A stretch of DNA of 64,000 nucleotides. It comes from Acidobacteriota bacterium (lineage in GTDB: Bacteria; Acidobacteriota; Blastocatellia; Pyrinomonadales; Pyrinomonadaceae). The first letter of the stretch is position 1. Each line of letters starts with the position of its first letter. Position numbers and translations under genes: made by a program. Below the pieces are notes generated by a model. That model saw only the letters and a list, made by a program, of their open reading frames with translations. It had not been told where the DNA came from and did no database searches. Below, piece after piece: positions 7,578-15,933 of the stretch. The stretch is taken from assembly GCA_025463135.1 (NCBI GenBank), contig JAOAPY010000051.1:1-64000 (forward strand). Reading direction: 5' to 3'.

Positions 7578-8759
7578 TTGGATTCTCTGCATCAAATAAT
7601 AGAAAGTTACGACCCAGGCGCAGCGCTTGAAAATGCGTGGACTATTCCCGCGCCGTGGTACACCAGCGAAGCCGTTTATGAGCTGGAGTTGAAAACCGTA
7701 TTTGCGCGTTCATGGCAGATTTGTGCGCGCGCAGATCAGTTATTTGAGCCGGGGCGTTACGTCAGCACTGAAATTGCGGAAGAACCCATTGTCCTCGTTC
7801 GTGGCCACGATGGTGTTCTTCGTGGCTTCTTCAATGTTTGCCGCCATCATGCCGCCACGGTGATGACCGAACCGGAAGGCAGCGCAAATCAGTTACGTTG
7901 TCCCTATCATGGTTGGACCTATGCGCTCGACGGAGAGTTAAAGGGGACGCCGGATTTTGCCGGCGTTTGTAACTTTGAGCGGAGGGACAACAGCCTGAAA
8001 CCGGTTGAAGTTGCCACCTGGGAAAAGTGGGCCTTCTCCCGAATTGAATGTGAAGGTAACCGTGGCACGGGCGCGCGGGGTCCCCAGCGGGGCAGCCCCG
8101 CTGGGATGTTGGACTCGCCTGTGGGCCTCTCACTACAGGACTTCCTCGGCCCAACCCTTATCGATCAAATTCACACCCTTGGCCTCAAAGATCTTCACTG
8201 GATGGAGCGCCGGCACTACACCTTTGACTGCAACTGGAAAGTCTTTGTCGATAATTACCTCGATGGCGGCTATCACGTTCCGTATCTGCACAAAGGACTC
8301 GACAGCGTTCTTGATTACAGCAAGTACATGATCGAAAACGGCGAGCGTTTTTGCCTGCAGTGGAGCCCGATCGTGAGTCAGGGCGCCGAGGCGGAAACGG
8401 GCGCGGTACGCAAAGGTGAGCGGGCGCTTTACTATTGGATCTATCCAAACTTCATGATCAATTGCTATGAAGGACTGATGGATACCAATCTCGTTATTCC
8501 TCGCGGTGTGGATAAGACCGAAGTCATCTTTGATTTCTATTTCCCGGATGTTACAGACGCCGCTGAACGGACACGCAATCGGGCCAGCATCGAAGTGGGG
8601 CAACGCATTCAGGACGAAGACGTGGCCATCTGCAAATCGGTCCAGCGCGGATTGCACTCACGCGCTTATGACGAGGGGCGACTGTCCGTGCGCCGCGAAG
8701 CAGGCGAGCATCTGTTTCATCGATTGCTGCACGCCGACTTAAAGCGTGGTCTGACATAA
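7578..8759 (+). CDS. Rieske [2Fe-2S] oxygenase alpha subunit
   Basis: 393 residues from a TTG at 7578 (LDSLHQIIESYDPG). The frame is open back to an ATG at 7476, but those codons cross a dispersed repeat, so the TTG is preferred. The Rieske motif is Cys88-x-His90 ... Cys108-x2-His111 (CRHH, CPYHGW). The mononuclear iron site is the DNYLDGGYHVPYLH block with His233 and His238, plus a late Asp in IQDEDVAIC. The family hydroxylates or N-demethylates small molecules and needs a reductase, which is not encoded nearby. The flanking aminomethyltransferase and permease favour an N-methylated substrate such as glycine betaine. About 25 extra residues near 160-185 are encoded by a GC-rich palindrome. 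Confidence 0.88.
   Translation: MDSLHQIIESYDPGAALENAWTIPAPWYTSEAVYELELKTVFARSWQICARADQLFEPGRYVSTEIAEEPIVLVRGHDGVLRGFFNVCRHHAATVMTEPEGSANQLRCPYHGWTYALDGELKGTPDFAGVCNFERRDNSLKPVEVATWEKWAFSRIECEGNRGTGARGPQRGSPAGMLDSPVGLSLQDFLGPTLIDQIHTLGLKDLHWMERRHYTFDCNWKVFVDNYLDGGYHVPYLHKGLDSVLDYSKYMIENGERFCLQWSPIVSQGAEAETGAVRKGERALYYWIYPNFMINCYEGLMDTNLVIPRGVDKTEVIFDFYFPDVTDAAERTRNRASIEVGQRIQDEDVAICKSVQRGLHSRAYDEGRLSVRREAGEHLFHRLLHADLKRGLT
8081..8106. repeat. In-frame palindrome inside the Rieske gene
   Basis: The stretch tccccagcgggg, one base, then ccccgctggga is a near-perfect 12-bp stem. It encodes Gly/Pro/Arg-rich residues (GARGPQRGSPAG) in a place where Rieske oxygenases are normally contiguous between the IEC strand and the LSLQDFLG segment. 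Confidence 0.7.
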
Positions 8760-8807
8760 ATGATAATCGCAGACCGAAGTCTGTGTTACGTCTCAGGCTG
8801 AATCATT

Positions 8808-10187
8808 TTGAGCGCCCAAGCCGAATTCCTTTCAGTTGCGGAAAAACGTGGCCGCCTGCTGCGTGTGTTGGGCGTCGGCTTTGGTCTGGCCGTCATCATC
8901 GGCAACACCATCGGCGCCGGCATATTTCGCGCGCCGGGCGAAATCGCCAAACAAGTGCCGAACCCCTGGCTCTTCATGGGTGTTTGGGTTATCGGCGGCC
9001 TGTACGCATTGCTGGGAGCAATTGCTCTGGCCGAGTTGGGCACGATGATTCCCAAGTCGGGCGGGCAATATGTTTTCGCGCGCTATGCCCTCGGCGAATA
9101 CGCCGGCTTCATTGTTGGATGGAGCGATTGGATTTCGAGTTGCGGCAGCACGGCGGCGGTTGCCATTGTGGTGGGTGAGTTCTCGGGCGCGCTGTTTCCC
9201 GCATTAAGCGGCAAGACGGTCATCATTGCCACGACCGTGGCCATCGCCTTCGCCATTCTTCAATGGCGTGGCATCGTTCTCGGCAGCCAGGTGCAGAATG
9301 TGACCAGCCTGCTGAAGGCGCTCGGCTTTGGGGCGCTAATCCTGGCGGCATTCATCCTCGGCGGCAAAGGTACGAGCCACGCTGCTAACGCTGCCGTGAC
9401 CGTTGCCACTGTGCCGACCACGATCGCGCTGGTTGCTTTGATGCTCGCACTTCAGTCGGTTATCTACACCTATGACGGTTGGGGCGGAGTCATCTATTTT
9501 TCCGAAGAGGTGAAAGATCCTGGCCGCGACGTGCCGCGGGCATTGTTCGGTGGCGTGCTGCTGGTCATTGGTATTTATTTGCTGGTTAATCTCGCTCTCT
9601 TGTATGTGCTCCCGATGTCAAAGATTGCGGGCCACGACTTTGCCGCCGGCGCGGCCGCCGAAGCAATCTTTGGTCCATATGGCGATAGCATCATTCGCTC
9701 ATTAACAATCATTTCAATGCTCAGCAGCATCAACGCCTTGCACTTGATGGCCACCCGAGTGTTGTTCGCCATGAGTCGCGATGGACTGTTTCTGAATATC
9801 GCGGCCCGGGTCAACAAAGGAGGCACACCTTCTGTTTCGCTTTTCATCAGCACCGCGGTTGCCGTCTTATTCATTGTCTACGGCAAGACCTTTGGAAAAG
9901 TAATTACCGTCCTGGCATTCTTCTTTGTGGCCAATTACGCACTGTCATTCATTTCCGTTTTTGTTTTGCGCCGTCGCGAACCGGAAAAAGAGCGGCCTTA
10001 CCAAGCGTGGGGTTATCCCTGGACTACTGGTCTGGCATTGCTCGTCTCTATCGCTTTTCTGATTGGGGCAGTGGCGAGCGATCTCGGTAGCGGATCGTGG
10101 GACAGTATTTATGCAGTAGGCTTGCTGGCGGCGAGTTATCCCGTGTTTCGCGTAGTGAAGCTTCTGGGATCGTCAAAAAAGACTTGA
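8808..10187 (+). CDS. APC-family amino acid permease
   Basis: 459 residues with about 12 hydrophobic segments. TM1 carries the APC signature IIGNTIGAGIFRAPG (about 30-44); TM6 carries YTYDGWGGVIYFSEEVKDPGRDVP, the conserved Glu/Pro block of amino acid/polyamine/organocation transporters. The start is a TTG at 8808 (LSAQAEFLS), 48 bases after the Rieske stop; part of a CAGTCTGTG-type repeat (8771-8790) lies between. Probably the uptake step for the substrate of the upstream oxygenase. The 3' end overlaps the 3' end of thrB on the other strand by 15 bases. Confidence 0.9.
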   Translation: MSAQAEFLSVAEKRGRLLRVLGVGFGLAVIIGNTIGAGIFRAPGEIAKQVPNPWLFMGVWVIGGLYALLGAIALAELGTMIPKSGGQYVFARYALGEYAGFIVGWSDWISSCGSTAAVAIVVGEFSGALFPALSGKTVIIATTVAIAFAILQWRGIVLGSQVQNVTSLLKALGFGALILAAFILGGKGTSHAANAAVTVATVPTTIALVALMLALQSVIYTYDGWGGVIYFSEEVKDPGRDVPRALFGGVLLVIGIYLLVNLALLYVLPMSKIAGHDFAAGAAAEAIFGPYGDSIIRSLTIISMLSSINALHLMATRVLFAMSRDGLFLNIAARVNKGGTPSVSLFISTAVAVLFIVYGKTFGKVITVLAFFFVANYALSFISVFVLRRREPEKERPYQAWGYPWTTGLALLVSIAFLIGAVASDLGSGSWDSIYAVGLLAASYPVFRVVKLLGSSKKT

Positions 10188-11141
10188 ACCCTTTCTTTGT
10201 CCCGGTTCAGGAGCTGCCTGGACCAGGCATCCAGTCGTGTCGATTTCGAGTTGCTTTACCTTTGTACTAACGCCGCATTGTTCAAAGTTGAGCGCGATGC
10301 TTGCTCCGATCTCTGCGAAATGATCCTGAGCAAGGGCTAACACACTTGGGCCGGCGCCGCTGAGCGCGAGACCGAGTAAACCCGGCATCGTGGGTGTTGC
10401 CAGGGCTCGAGCAAGACCCGGCACCAACGTCGATCGCTTTTGCTGGTGCAATTGGTCCTGCATTGCTTTCCATAAAAGGTCGTAACGATGTTCCGCCAGC
10501 GCGGCGACAAACAGAGCGCTGCGCTGCAAGTTGAAAACGGCATCGCTGTGTTTCACTAAGCCCGGCAGTGCAGCACGAGCAAGTTTGGTGTCCAAATGCA
10601 ATTCCGGCACGACGACGATGACCTTGATGTCGTCCGGCCAGGGTCGTCGCAATGAAATCACTCGGCCATGGTCGCCAACGCAATTGACGACAAAGCCACC
10701 CAACAAAGAAGGAGCAGCGTTGTCCGCGTGTCCCTCAATCTCCGTCGCATATTGCAGGATCTTTTCGTCTGACAACGGTCGCTCGCATAGAGAGGCAAAG
10801 AGTTTGAGACCGGCGATTACCGCGGCGGCGCTGCCTCCAAGACCCCGGCCTACGGGAATATCGTTGTCAATCACCAGTTGCAGGGGAGGTAACTTGACCT
10901 TTTCCCGATCGGCTGCGTAGGTCATCGACCTGTAGACGAGATTATCCGCGGTCAGAGGTAGTCCTGAATTCTCTTTACCGATGCCCACCCGCACCACGCA
11001 ATCAGCCTGCGAGTCGAGATCGGCAGTAGCCTTGACTGTGAGATAGAGTTGTAGCGCGAGACCAAAGCAGTCGAAACCGGCGCCGAGATTGGAGGTCGAA
11101 GCAGGAACGCGCACTGCGACGGTAAAGTTTGGAATCAACAT
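10173..11141 (-). CDS. thrB: Homoserine kinase
   Basis: 322 residues, GHMP kinase family. The substrate motif near the start is RVPASTSNLGAGFDCFGLAL, and the phosphate-binding loop PVGRGLGGSAAA is at residues 96-107. It phosphorylates L-homoserine with ATP, the step before threonine synthase, whose gene lies 152 bases upstream in the same direction. GAGG precedes the ATG by five bases. The C-terminal tail ends with a short non-conserved QRKGSSLF. The order thrC-thrB and the common strand suggest one transcript. Confidence 0.95.
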   Translation of the reverse strand: MLIPNFTVAVRVPASTSNLGAGFDCFGLALQLYLTVKATADLDSQADCVVRVGIGKENSGLPLTADNLVYRSMTYAADREKVKLPPLQLVIDNDIPVGRGLGGSAAAVIAGLKLFASLCERPLSDEKILQYATEIEGHADNAAPSLLGGFVVNCVGDHGRVISLRRPWPDDIKVIVVVPELHLDTKLARAALPGLVKHSDAVFNLQRSALFVAALAEHRYDLLWKAMQDQLHQQKRSTLVPGLARALATPTMPGLLGLALSGAGPSVLALAQDHFAEIGASIALNFEQCGVSTKVKQLEIDTTGCLVQAAPEPGQRKGSSLF

Positions 11142-11293
11142 GCCTCAGGATTGTATGCGTTGGTTTTGCGGCAGAGCCGCATTACCACTTCAAGACACTC
11201 TAAGATTTCCATCTCATCCCTTACCAAACTGAACGTTAGAAAGTTTGATCAAAACTCAGATGCTCCTTCAGTTAAACTTGATCTGAGTTCCTC

Positions 11294-12676
11294 TCACCTT
11301 ACCTCTCCGAGCTGGTCCAACACCTGCATGATCGATTGTATGTCAGCCTTCACCCGTATCGGTTGATTTGCGAACGTGCCGTGAATGCCCTTTCGTTCGC
11401 CTGAGCTATCCTCAAAATCCAGCGTCTCGCGATGATAGTTCATGACGTAATCGGGATCTTTCAAAATGTGCCCGGTAAGAACTGCCACCACCGACTCTCC
11501 TGCGCGAATCTTTCCTTGTTGCACCAACTGCCTGATACCGGCCACAGTTGTCGCCGATGCAGGTTCGCAGCCGATTCCGTCTCTGCCGATAATCGCCTTA
11601 GCGTCTGCAATCTGTTGCTCACTGACGCTCAACACTCGACCGTTGGTCCAATGAATCGCGCGCCAGGCTTTCTCCCATGAAACCGGCGCTCCGATTTTTA
11701 TGGCAGTTGCCAGCGTTGCCGGATGCTCAATCGGCACAAAGTCCTGGGGAACATCCTCGTCCAGCGCGGCCTTATCGTGCTGCGCGAAGAATTGTTCAAA
11801 CGGCGCTGCCCCTTCTGCCTGGACCACCGATATTTCCGGCAGGCGATCGATCAAGCCCAATTCCCGCAACTCCCAAAAACCTTTGCCAAGAGCCGAGCTG
11901 TTCCCCAGATTACCGCCCGGAACGACCAGATGATCGGGCACTTGCCAATCCAGTTGCTGTAACAGTTCAGCGGCGACCGTCTTTTGTCCTTCAATACGAA
12001 ACGGATTGATGGAGTTGACAAGATAAATCGATTCATCCTCGCTTAGCTCGCGCACTACACGCATGGCAGTATCAAAGTTACCCTCGATTTCCAAAACCCT
12101 GGCACCGTAATCAAGACTCTGGGCCAGCTTGGCAGAGCTCACCTGCCCCTGCGGCACGAGAATGGCACAGGCGAGGTTGGCCCGCGCCGCATAAGCGGCA
12201 AGACTTGCTGAAGTGTTTCCGGTGCTGGCACAAATGACAGCGCGCGCACCCACGATAACCGCCTGAGTTACAGCAGTTGTCATGCCGGTATCTTTGAATG
12301 AACCGGTGGGATTACAGCCCTGATGTTTGAGTTTGAGCGCAGGAAGATCGCAATACTCAGCCGCACGCGGCGCCTCATAAAGCGGCGTATTACCCTCCGC
12401 AAGGGAGACCACTGAAACTGTTTCGGCGAATGGCAGCAACTCGCGGTAACGCCAGACGCCGCTTCTGTCTTTAACATCAAATGAAGCCAGTCGCGTTTGC
12501 CACAGGGCTCGCAACGCGCTTGCGTTTCCCAGCGCCGCAAACGATGTCTCAACATCGAGGAGGCCGCCACAGCGACGGCACACATAAAGACGCTCCTTTA
12601 ATCCATAGGTCTCTCTGCAAGCGGCTTTGATGCAACGCTGGTGGGCCGCTTCTTGTGAATTCCGCTCTTCTATCAT
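11294..12676 (-). CDS. thrC: Threonine synthase
   Basis: About 460 residues from ATG 12674-12676; a TTG at 12700 is an alternative start, and a GAGGG near it leaves the choice open. It is a PLP fold-type II enzyme: the Schiff-base Lys is Lys128 in GCNPTGSFKDTGMT, and the phosphate-binding Gly-rich region is VVPGGNLGNSSALGKG. Before it lies a small zinc-ribbon-like segment with Cys15, Cys20, Cys33 and Cys36, common in this long form. It converts O-phosphohomoserine to threonine in the cytoplasm, working with ThrB. Confidence 0.95.
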   Translation of the reverse strand: MIEERNSQEAAHQRCIKAACRETYGLKERLYVCRRCGGLLDVETSFAALGNASALRALWQTRLASFDVKDRSGVWRYRELLPFAETVSVVSLAEGNTPLYEAPRAAEYCDLPALKLKHQGCNPTGSFKDTGMTTAVTQAVIVGARAVICASTGNTSASLAAYAARANLACAILVPQGQVSSAKLAQSLDYGARVLEIEGNFDTAMRVVRELSEDESIYLVNSINPFRIEGQKTVAAELLQQLDWQVPDHLVVPGGNLGNSSALGKGFWELRELGLIDRLPEISVVQAEGAAPFEQFFAQHDKAALDEDVPQDFVPIEHPATLATAIKIGAPVSWEKAWRAIHWTNGRVLSVSEQQIADAKAIIGRDGIGCEPASATTVAGIRQLVQQGKIRAGESVVAVLTGHILKDPDYVMNYHRETLDFEDSSGERKGIHGTFANQPIRVKADIQSIMQVLDQLGEVR

Positions 12677-12761
12677 GTTCAAGTGTTCTGGTTCCCTCAA
12701 GCTTTCAGTTCAGTGTAAGGCCGATCCCCCGGATCGCGCCAAAGAGTTCGCTGAGAACTGT

Positions 12762-12790
12762 TTGACTTAGATCAATCTCTCGCATACAAG
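12762..12790 (+). promoter_or_regulatory. Possible sigma-70 promoter
   Basis: TTGACT at 12762-12767 and TACAAG at 12785-12790 with a 17-base spacer, 54 bases before the start of the exported protein at 12844. The -10 match is only fair (4 of 6). Confidence 0.3.
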
Positions 12791-12843
12791 ACTACTTGGT
12801 TAAGCTTTCCTAATTTTCCTTGAGCTGGAGGTACTTCCCCTTT

Positions 12844-13401
12844 ATGAAACGGATTCTGTTCCCCTTCTTCTTTGTCGTGACAATGATGCTCATCGCAGTG
12901 CCGTCTTATAGTCAAACGACCACCCAGTCAGAGGATTCTGCGCGAGTAAAAACCAGAGAGCAAATGAGAGTACTCCTGGATAAAGTAGGACCGGCGATCA
13001 AAGTTGCCTTCCGGCAAAGCCAGAAGCAGCCTTTCAACTTTGTGGGATTGTTAAAAGATGGATTGACCAATGCGGACAGCCTGGAGATTGTGATTGGAAT
13101 CACGGCAAATCAAACCATCGGCTTCCGTATTTTCCCGCATTACAACGGCGCCTACGTCAACGTGGATAAAGTCAAGAATAACGTCGGCCTGATGCGACAA
13201 CTCCTGCGCTTGAGTGATCAGGCTTTTCTTTATTGGGGCGCCGATCAGAGTGGAGACATCTTTGCTGGTTACACGTTCACGTTGGAATCCGGTTTTCCCG
13301 AAGCGGCGCTGACCATCGTGCTTCGCAGTATCGCAAACCTGGATCCCTTTGTGGGCCAGATGAAACCAAACATTGACGGCAGCAGCGCGCCACCGAAATG
13401 A
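12844..13401 (+). CDS. Exported protein of unknown function (YbjN/chaperone-like fold possible)
   Basis: 185 residues from ATG 12844 (MKRILFPFFF), with GGAGG 13 bases upstream. A clear signal peptide ends near PSYSQ (about residue 23). The mature part has an alpha/beta pattern ending LLRLSDQAFLYWGADQSGDIFAGYTF and FPEAALTIVLRSIANLDPFV, which recalls the YbjN / type III chaperone-like fold. That similarity is by eye and weak. The gene stands alone and is followed by a strong hairpin terminator. Confidence 0.75.
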   Translation: MKRILFPFFFVVTMMLIAVPSYSQTTTQSEDSARVKTREQMRVLLDKVGPAIKVAFRQSQKQPFNFVGLLKDGLTNADSLEIVIGITANQTIGFRIFPHYNGAYVNVDKVKNNVGLMRQLLRLSDQAFLYWGADQSGDIFAGYTFTLESGFPEAALTIVLRSIANLDPFVGQMKPNIDGSSAPPK

Positions 13402-13456
13402 TGTTCGCAAGTTTCGGGGATCCATTAAGCCAGGCCTGGGACTGTCCAAAAATAGT

Positions 13457-13490
13457 AAGGTCCGACATCTCGGTTGAGATCTCGGACCTT
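13457..13490. terminator. Bidirectional intrinsic terminator
   Basis: The arms aaggtccgacatctc (13457-13471) and gagatctcggacctt (13476-13490) pair with one mismatch around a four-base loop; AAAAAT precedes it and TTTTAAT follows. It sits between the convergent genes at 12844-13401 and 13545-13883. Confidence 0.75.
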
Positions 13491-13544
13491 TTAATACCCT
13501 CCGCGTGCTGAAACGGATTGGACAGGGCCGTTCAGCAAACTCAC

Positions 13545-13883
13545 CTACATCATCTTCTGCTTGTCTGTCAGCACCACACCCATCTTTTCGAGGGTCACTC
13601 TGTTGAGGGTCCCAGTGGATTTGATCTTTTCGGCCGCTTGATATTTCTTCAGACCGGCCCGAGTGCCAGCGTCAAGTTTGCCAGTCTGCTCGCCCGCGTA
13701 AAACCCACGCTGCTTCAGAATACCCTGGGCCTGCATGATTTGATCTTTGCTCGCGCGAAATATCGGTTTTCTGACCTTCGCGACATCGGAGTTACTGGTC
13801 GTTGAAGAATTTGTATTCTGCGTCGCGAGGGCAATCGTGAACGCGAAGAGAATCGACAGCAATATTGAAAGAATCTTTTTCAT
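13545..13883 (-). CDS. Exported peptidoglycan-binding-domain protein
   Basis: 112 residues from ATG 13881-13883, with AGAGGAAC upstream. A signal peptide (MKKILSILLSILFAFTIALA) is followed by a Ser/Thr/Asn linker and one PG_binding_1 module: IMQAQGILKQRGFYAGEQTGKLDAGTRAGLKKYQ. No catalytic domain is present, so it may serve only as a wall-binding protein. It is divergent from the lytic transglycosylase at 14147. Confidence 0.85.
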   Translation of the reverse strand: MKKILSILLSILFAFTIALATQNTNSSTTSNSDVAKVRKPIFRASKDQIMQAQGILKQRGFYAGEQTGKLDAGTRAGLKKYQAAEKIKSTGTLNRVTLEKMGVVLTDKQKMM

Positions 13884-14007
13884 CTCGTTTGTTCCTCTTT
13901 TTGGTAATTGGGGCCGCAGGGGCACCATTGAAAATCCGGGGTGGCCTGAAGAGCGGTCGTATCATACTACCCTTGTCAATACGGCCTTCAATCCTTCAAA
14001 AAACGGG

Positions 14008-14037
14008 TTGTTCAACAATGATGGGCTGTGTTATTAT
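14008..14037 (+). promoter_or_regulatory. Probable promoter for the lytic transglycosylase gene
   Basis: TTGTTC at 14008-14013 and TATTAT at 14032-14037, spacer 18 bases, about 110 bases before the ATG at 14147. It lies in the divergent region between two peptidoglycan-related genes. Confidence 0.35.
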
Positions 14038-14146
14038 GCGCTTGCCGGGATAGCTGGCCTTTGTTCTCTGATTCCCTGCCCTGATCCAGATATCCAGTCC
14101 TCAAACTGTCCCGAATACTCGAAATTGTTTGAAGGTCCCGGATCCT

Positions 14147-14950
14147 ATGAAAACTCCCCTATTACTTCTCACATTGGTGTTCGCCGCTGCCGGGTCAACA
14201 ATGGCCCAGGTGCGCGGTGTCTACCAGTTCGATAATTTCGATATCGCCAACGGCATCCGCATTCAACAGCCCAGCCAAAAGGAAGCGTTGAAATCCAGCC
14301 GGCGAAAAGGCATTGCAAACTGGTCCAAGGGAGCAGCGGGATCTTCTTCGCCGAACACACTGATCGCCTTAACAAGTATGTCCGTCGGTCGCTCTCTCGA
14401 TGGTTTTACTACCGGCAGCGCCGAAGTGGATAGTTTTATTGTCGAGTCCGGAGCCCGGCATGGCGTCGACCCGGTACTGCTCTACGCGATCATGCACCAG
14501 GAATCGACGTTCAAAGCCAAAGCGGTTTCGCCCAAGGGGGCCCGGGGGTTGATGCAGCTAATGCCCGGAACGGCGGCGCGTTATGGAGTCACCAACATCT
14601 TCGACCCGCGTCAGAATATTGACGGCGGCGCCCGTTACATGAAATTTCTGCTCAACCTCTTTGATGGCGATGTAAATCTGGCCCTGGCTGGATACAACGC
14701 CGGCGAAGGCGCGGTTATGAAATACGGTTATCGCGTACCCCCTTACAGCGAAACTCAGGAATATGTGCGTCGTATCAGCCGGCGCTATGCCTTGATGCGA
14801 GACCCGCTCACGGCACGCAATGCGAACAGTTTGAGTCAGGCGCAAGTCGCTGTCGTCCGCACCAAAGAGTCCACACCGCTCTCAGTCTATGAACCCAATG
14901 TCTATGCAGTGCGCTTACCGGATGGCCGATTACAACTAATGAGCCAGTAG
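14147..14950 (+). CDS. Lytic transglycosylase (SLT domain)
   Basis: 267 residues from ATG 14147, with GAAGG upstream. A signal peptide (MKTPLLLLTLVFAAAGSTMAQ) leads to the periplasm. The SLT domain has the catalytic Glu119 in MHQESTFKAKAVSPKGARGLMQLMPGTA, followed by the NIDGGARYMK and LALAGYNAGEGAV blocks. It would cleave the glycan strand of peptidoglycan to 1,6-anhydro-muropeptides. The last ~50 residues (VYAVRLPDGRLQLMSQ) form a short tail. A strong terminator follows. Confidence 0.93.
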   Translation: MKTPLLLLTLVFAAAGSTMAQVRGVYQFDNFDIANGIRIQQPSQKEALKSSRRKGIANWSKGAAGSSSPNTLIALTSMSVGRSLDGFTTGSAEVDSFIVESGARHGVDPVLLYAIMHQESTFKAKAVSPKGARGLMQLMPGTAARYGVTNIFDPRQNIDGGARYMKFLLNLFDGDVNLALAGYNAGEGAVMKYGYRVPPYSETQEYVRRISRRYALMRDPLTARNANSLSQAQVAVVRTKESTPLSVYEPNVYAVRLPDGRLQLMSQ

Positions 14951-14974
14951 CACCACTTTCATTATTAGATTACC

Positions 14975-15015
14975 AAGGCGGACCTTCTTCATAGATGAAG
15001 GTCCGCTTTATTTTT
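14975..15015 (+). terminator. Intrinsic terminator
   Basis: A stem of aaggcggaccttc against gaaggtccgcttt, then TTTATTTTT. It ends the lytic transglycosylase transcript 25 bases after its stop. Confidence 0.8.
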
Positions 15016-15115
15016 GGACTTTTTAGCAGAATTACTCGTACCAGTCATTGCAGGCGGACAGGACAGGTTCCCAACAAGTCGTCTGCTGGTTAGCGGCCGG
15101 GTTTGGTTTCTTGCA

Positions 15116-15180
15116 ACGCAAACTGTTAGTTTGCGCCGCGTTGAATGCCATTCACCGATTCGCAAACTAACAGTTTGCGT
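15116..15180. repeat. Perfect 20-bp inverted repeat
   Basis: 15116-15135 and 15161-15180 are exact reverse complements (core aaactgttagttt). The arms are 25 bases apart. No T-run follows, so it looks like a dispersed palindromic element, not a terminator. Confidence 0.85.
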
Positions 15181-15257
15181 TACAATGGAACCGTTCCAAC
15201 AAGCGAGCTGCGCAGAATTCGATCAGCGACCTGGAATACAGATTGAGATCAAACCCC

Positions 15258-15839
15258 ATGCATTGTTTCAGCTGCGGTTCTTATATAGCCCCGGGCGTCC
15301 GTTTTTGTTCCAACTGCGGATCGCCGGCGGCCGACCCTGAGGCGACCCGGATAGTACGTTCCCAACCCGGCATGATGGCAAGCCTGGGAGGCGACGAGCT
15401 TGAGCATACGATTTTCACGGTGCGCCCCACATTGCTTTTCGTCAAGATAGGTTATGCAGCCGCGGTCATAGCGGCGATTCTTTTGATTGTCCTGCTGGCA
15501 TCCATCGGCGCCCCGGCCTATATTTCGGTGCCCCTGGCGTTGGCACTGCTGCTGGTTCCTGCTTATTACCATTTGAAGAGAAATATGGTTCGCTACACCG
15601 TCACCGACTCAAAAATGGAGATCGACACCGGTTTGATTGCCCGCACAACGCGCAACATTCCTTTGAGTAAGATTCAGGACGTGACAGTTTCCGCAAGCAT
15701 TTCGCAACGCATGATGGGCTTTGGCGACATCATCGTCGACAATGCCAGCGAAATGGGCGGCTCAACAGTACTCAAAAACATCAACAATCCTCGCCATTAC
15801 GCCGACCTGCTTTTGCGTGAACTAAGAAAGTGGCAGTAA
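15258..15839 (+). CDS. Zinc-ribbon and PH-domain (bPH2) membrane protein
   Basis: 193 residues from ATG 15258 (a TTG at 15243 is in frame). An N-terminal zinc ribbon CFSCGSYIAPGVRFCSNCG (residues 3-21) is followed by a linker, two membrane segments (about 65-108), and a C-terminal bacterial PH domain with YTVTDSKMEIDTGLIARTT and IPLSKIQDVTV. This is the DUF304/YdbS type. Function is not established; it is probably a membrane-associated regulatory protein. Confidence 0.85.
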   Translation: MHCFSCGSYIAPGVRFCSNCGSPAADPEATRIVRSQPGMMASLGGDELEHTIFTVRPTLLFVKIGYAAAVIAAILLIVLLASIGAPAYISVPLALALLLVPAYYHLKRNMVRYTVTDSKMEIDTGLIARTTRNIPLSKIQDVTVSASISQRMMGFGDIIVDNASEMGGSTVLKNINNPRHYADLLLRELRKWQ

Positions 15840-15933
15840 ATTAAGAGCTGTCAACTCAATTCGAGCTCGGGAACTTCCGAGACGACCCGGGGTCTAAGCT
15901 TGGGCGTCTCTATCGAGCAGAAGGAGTGCAGAT

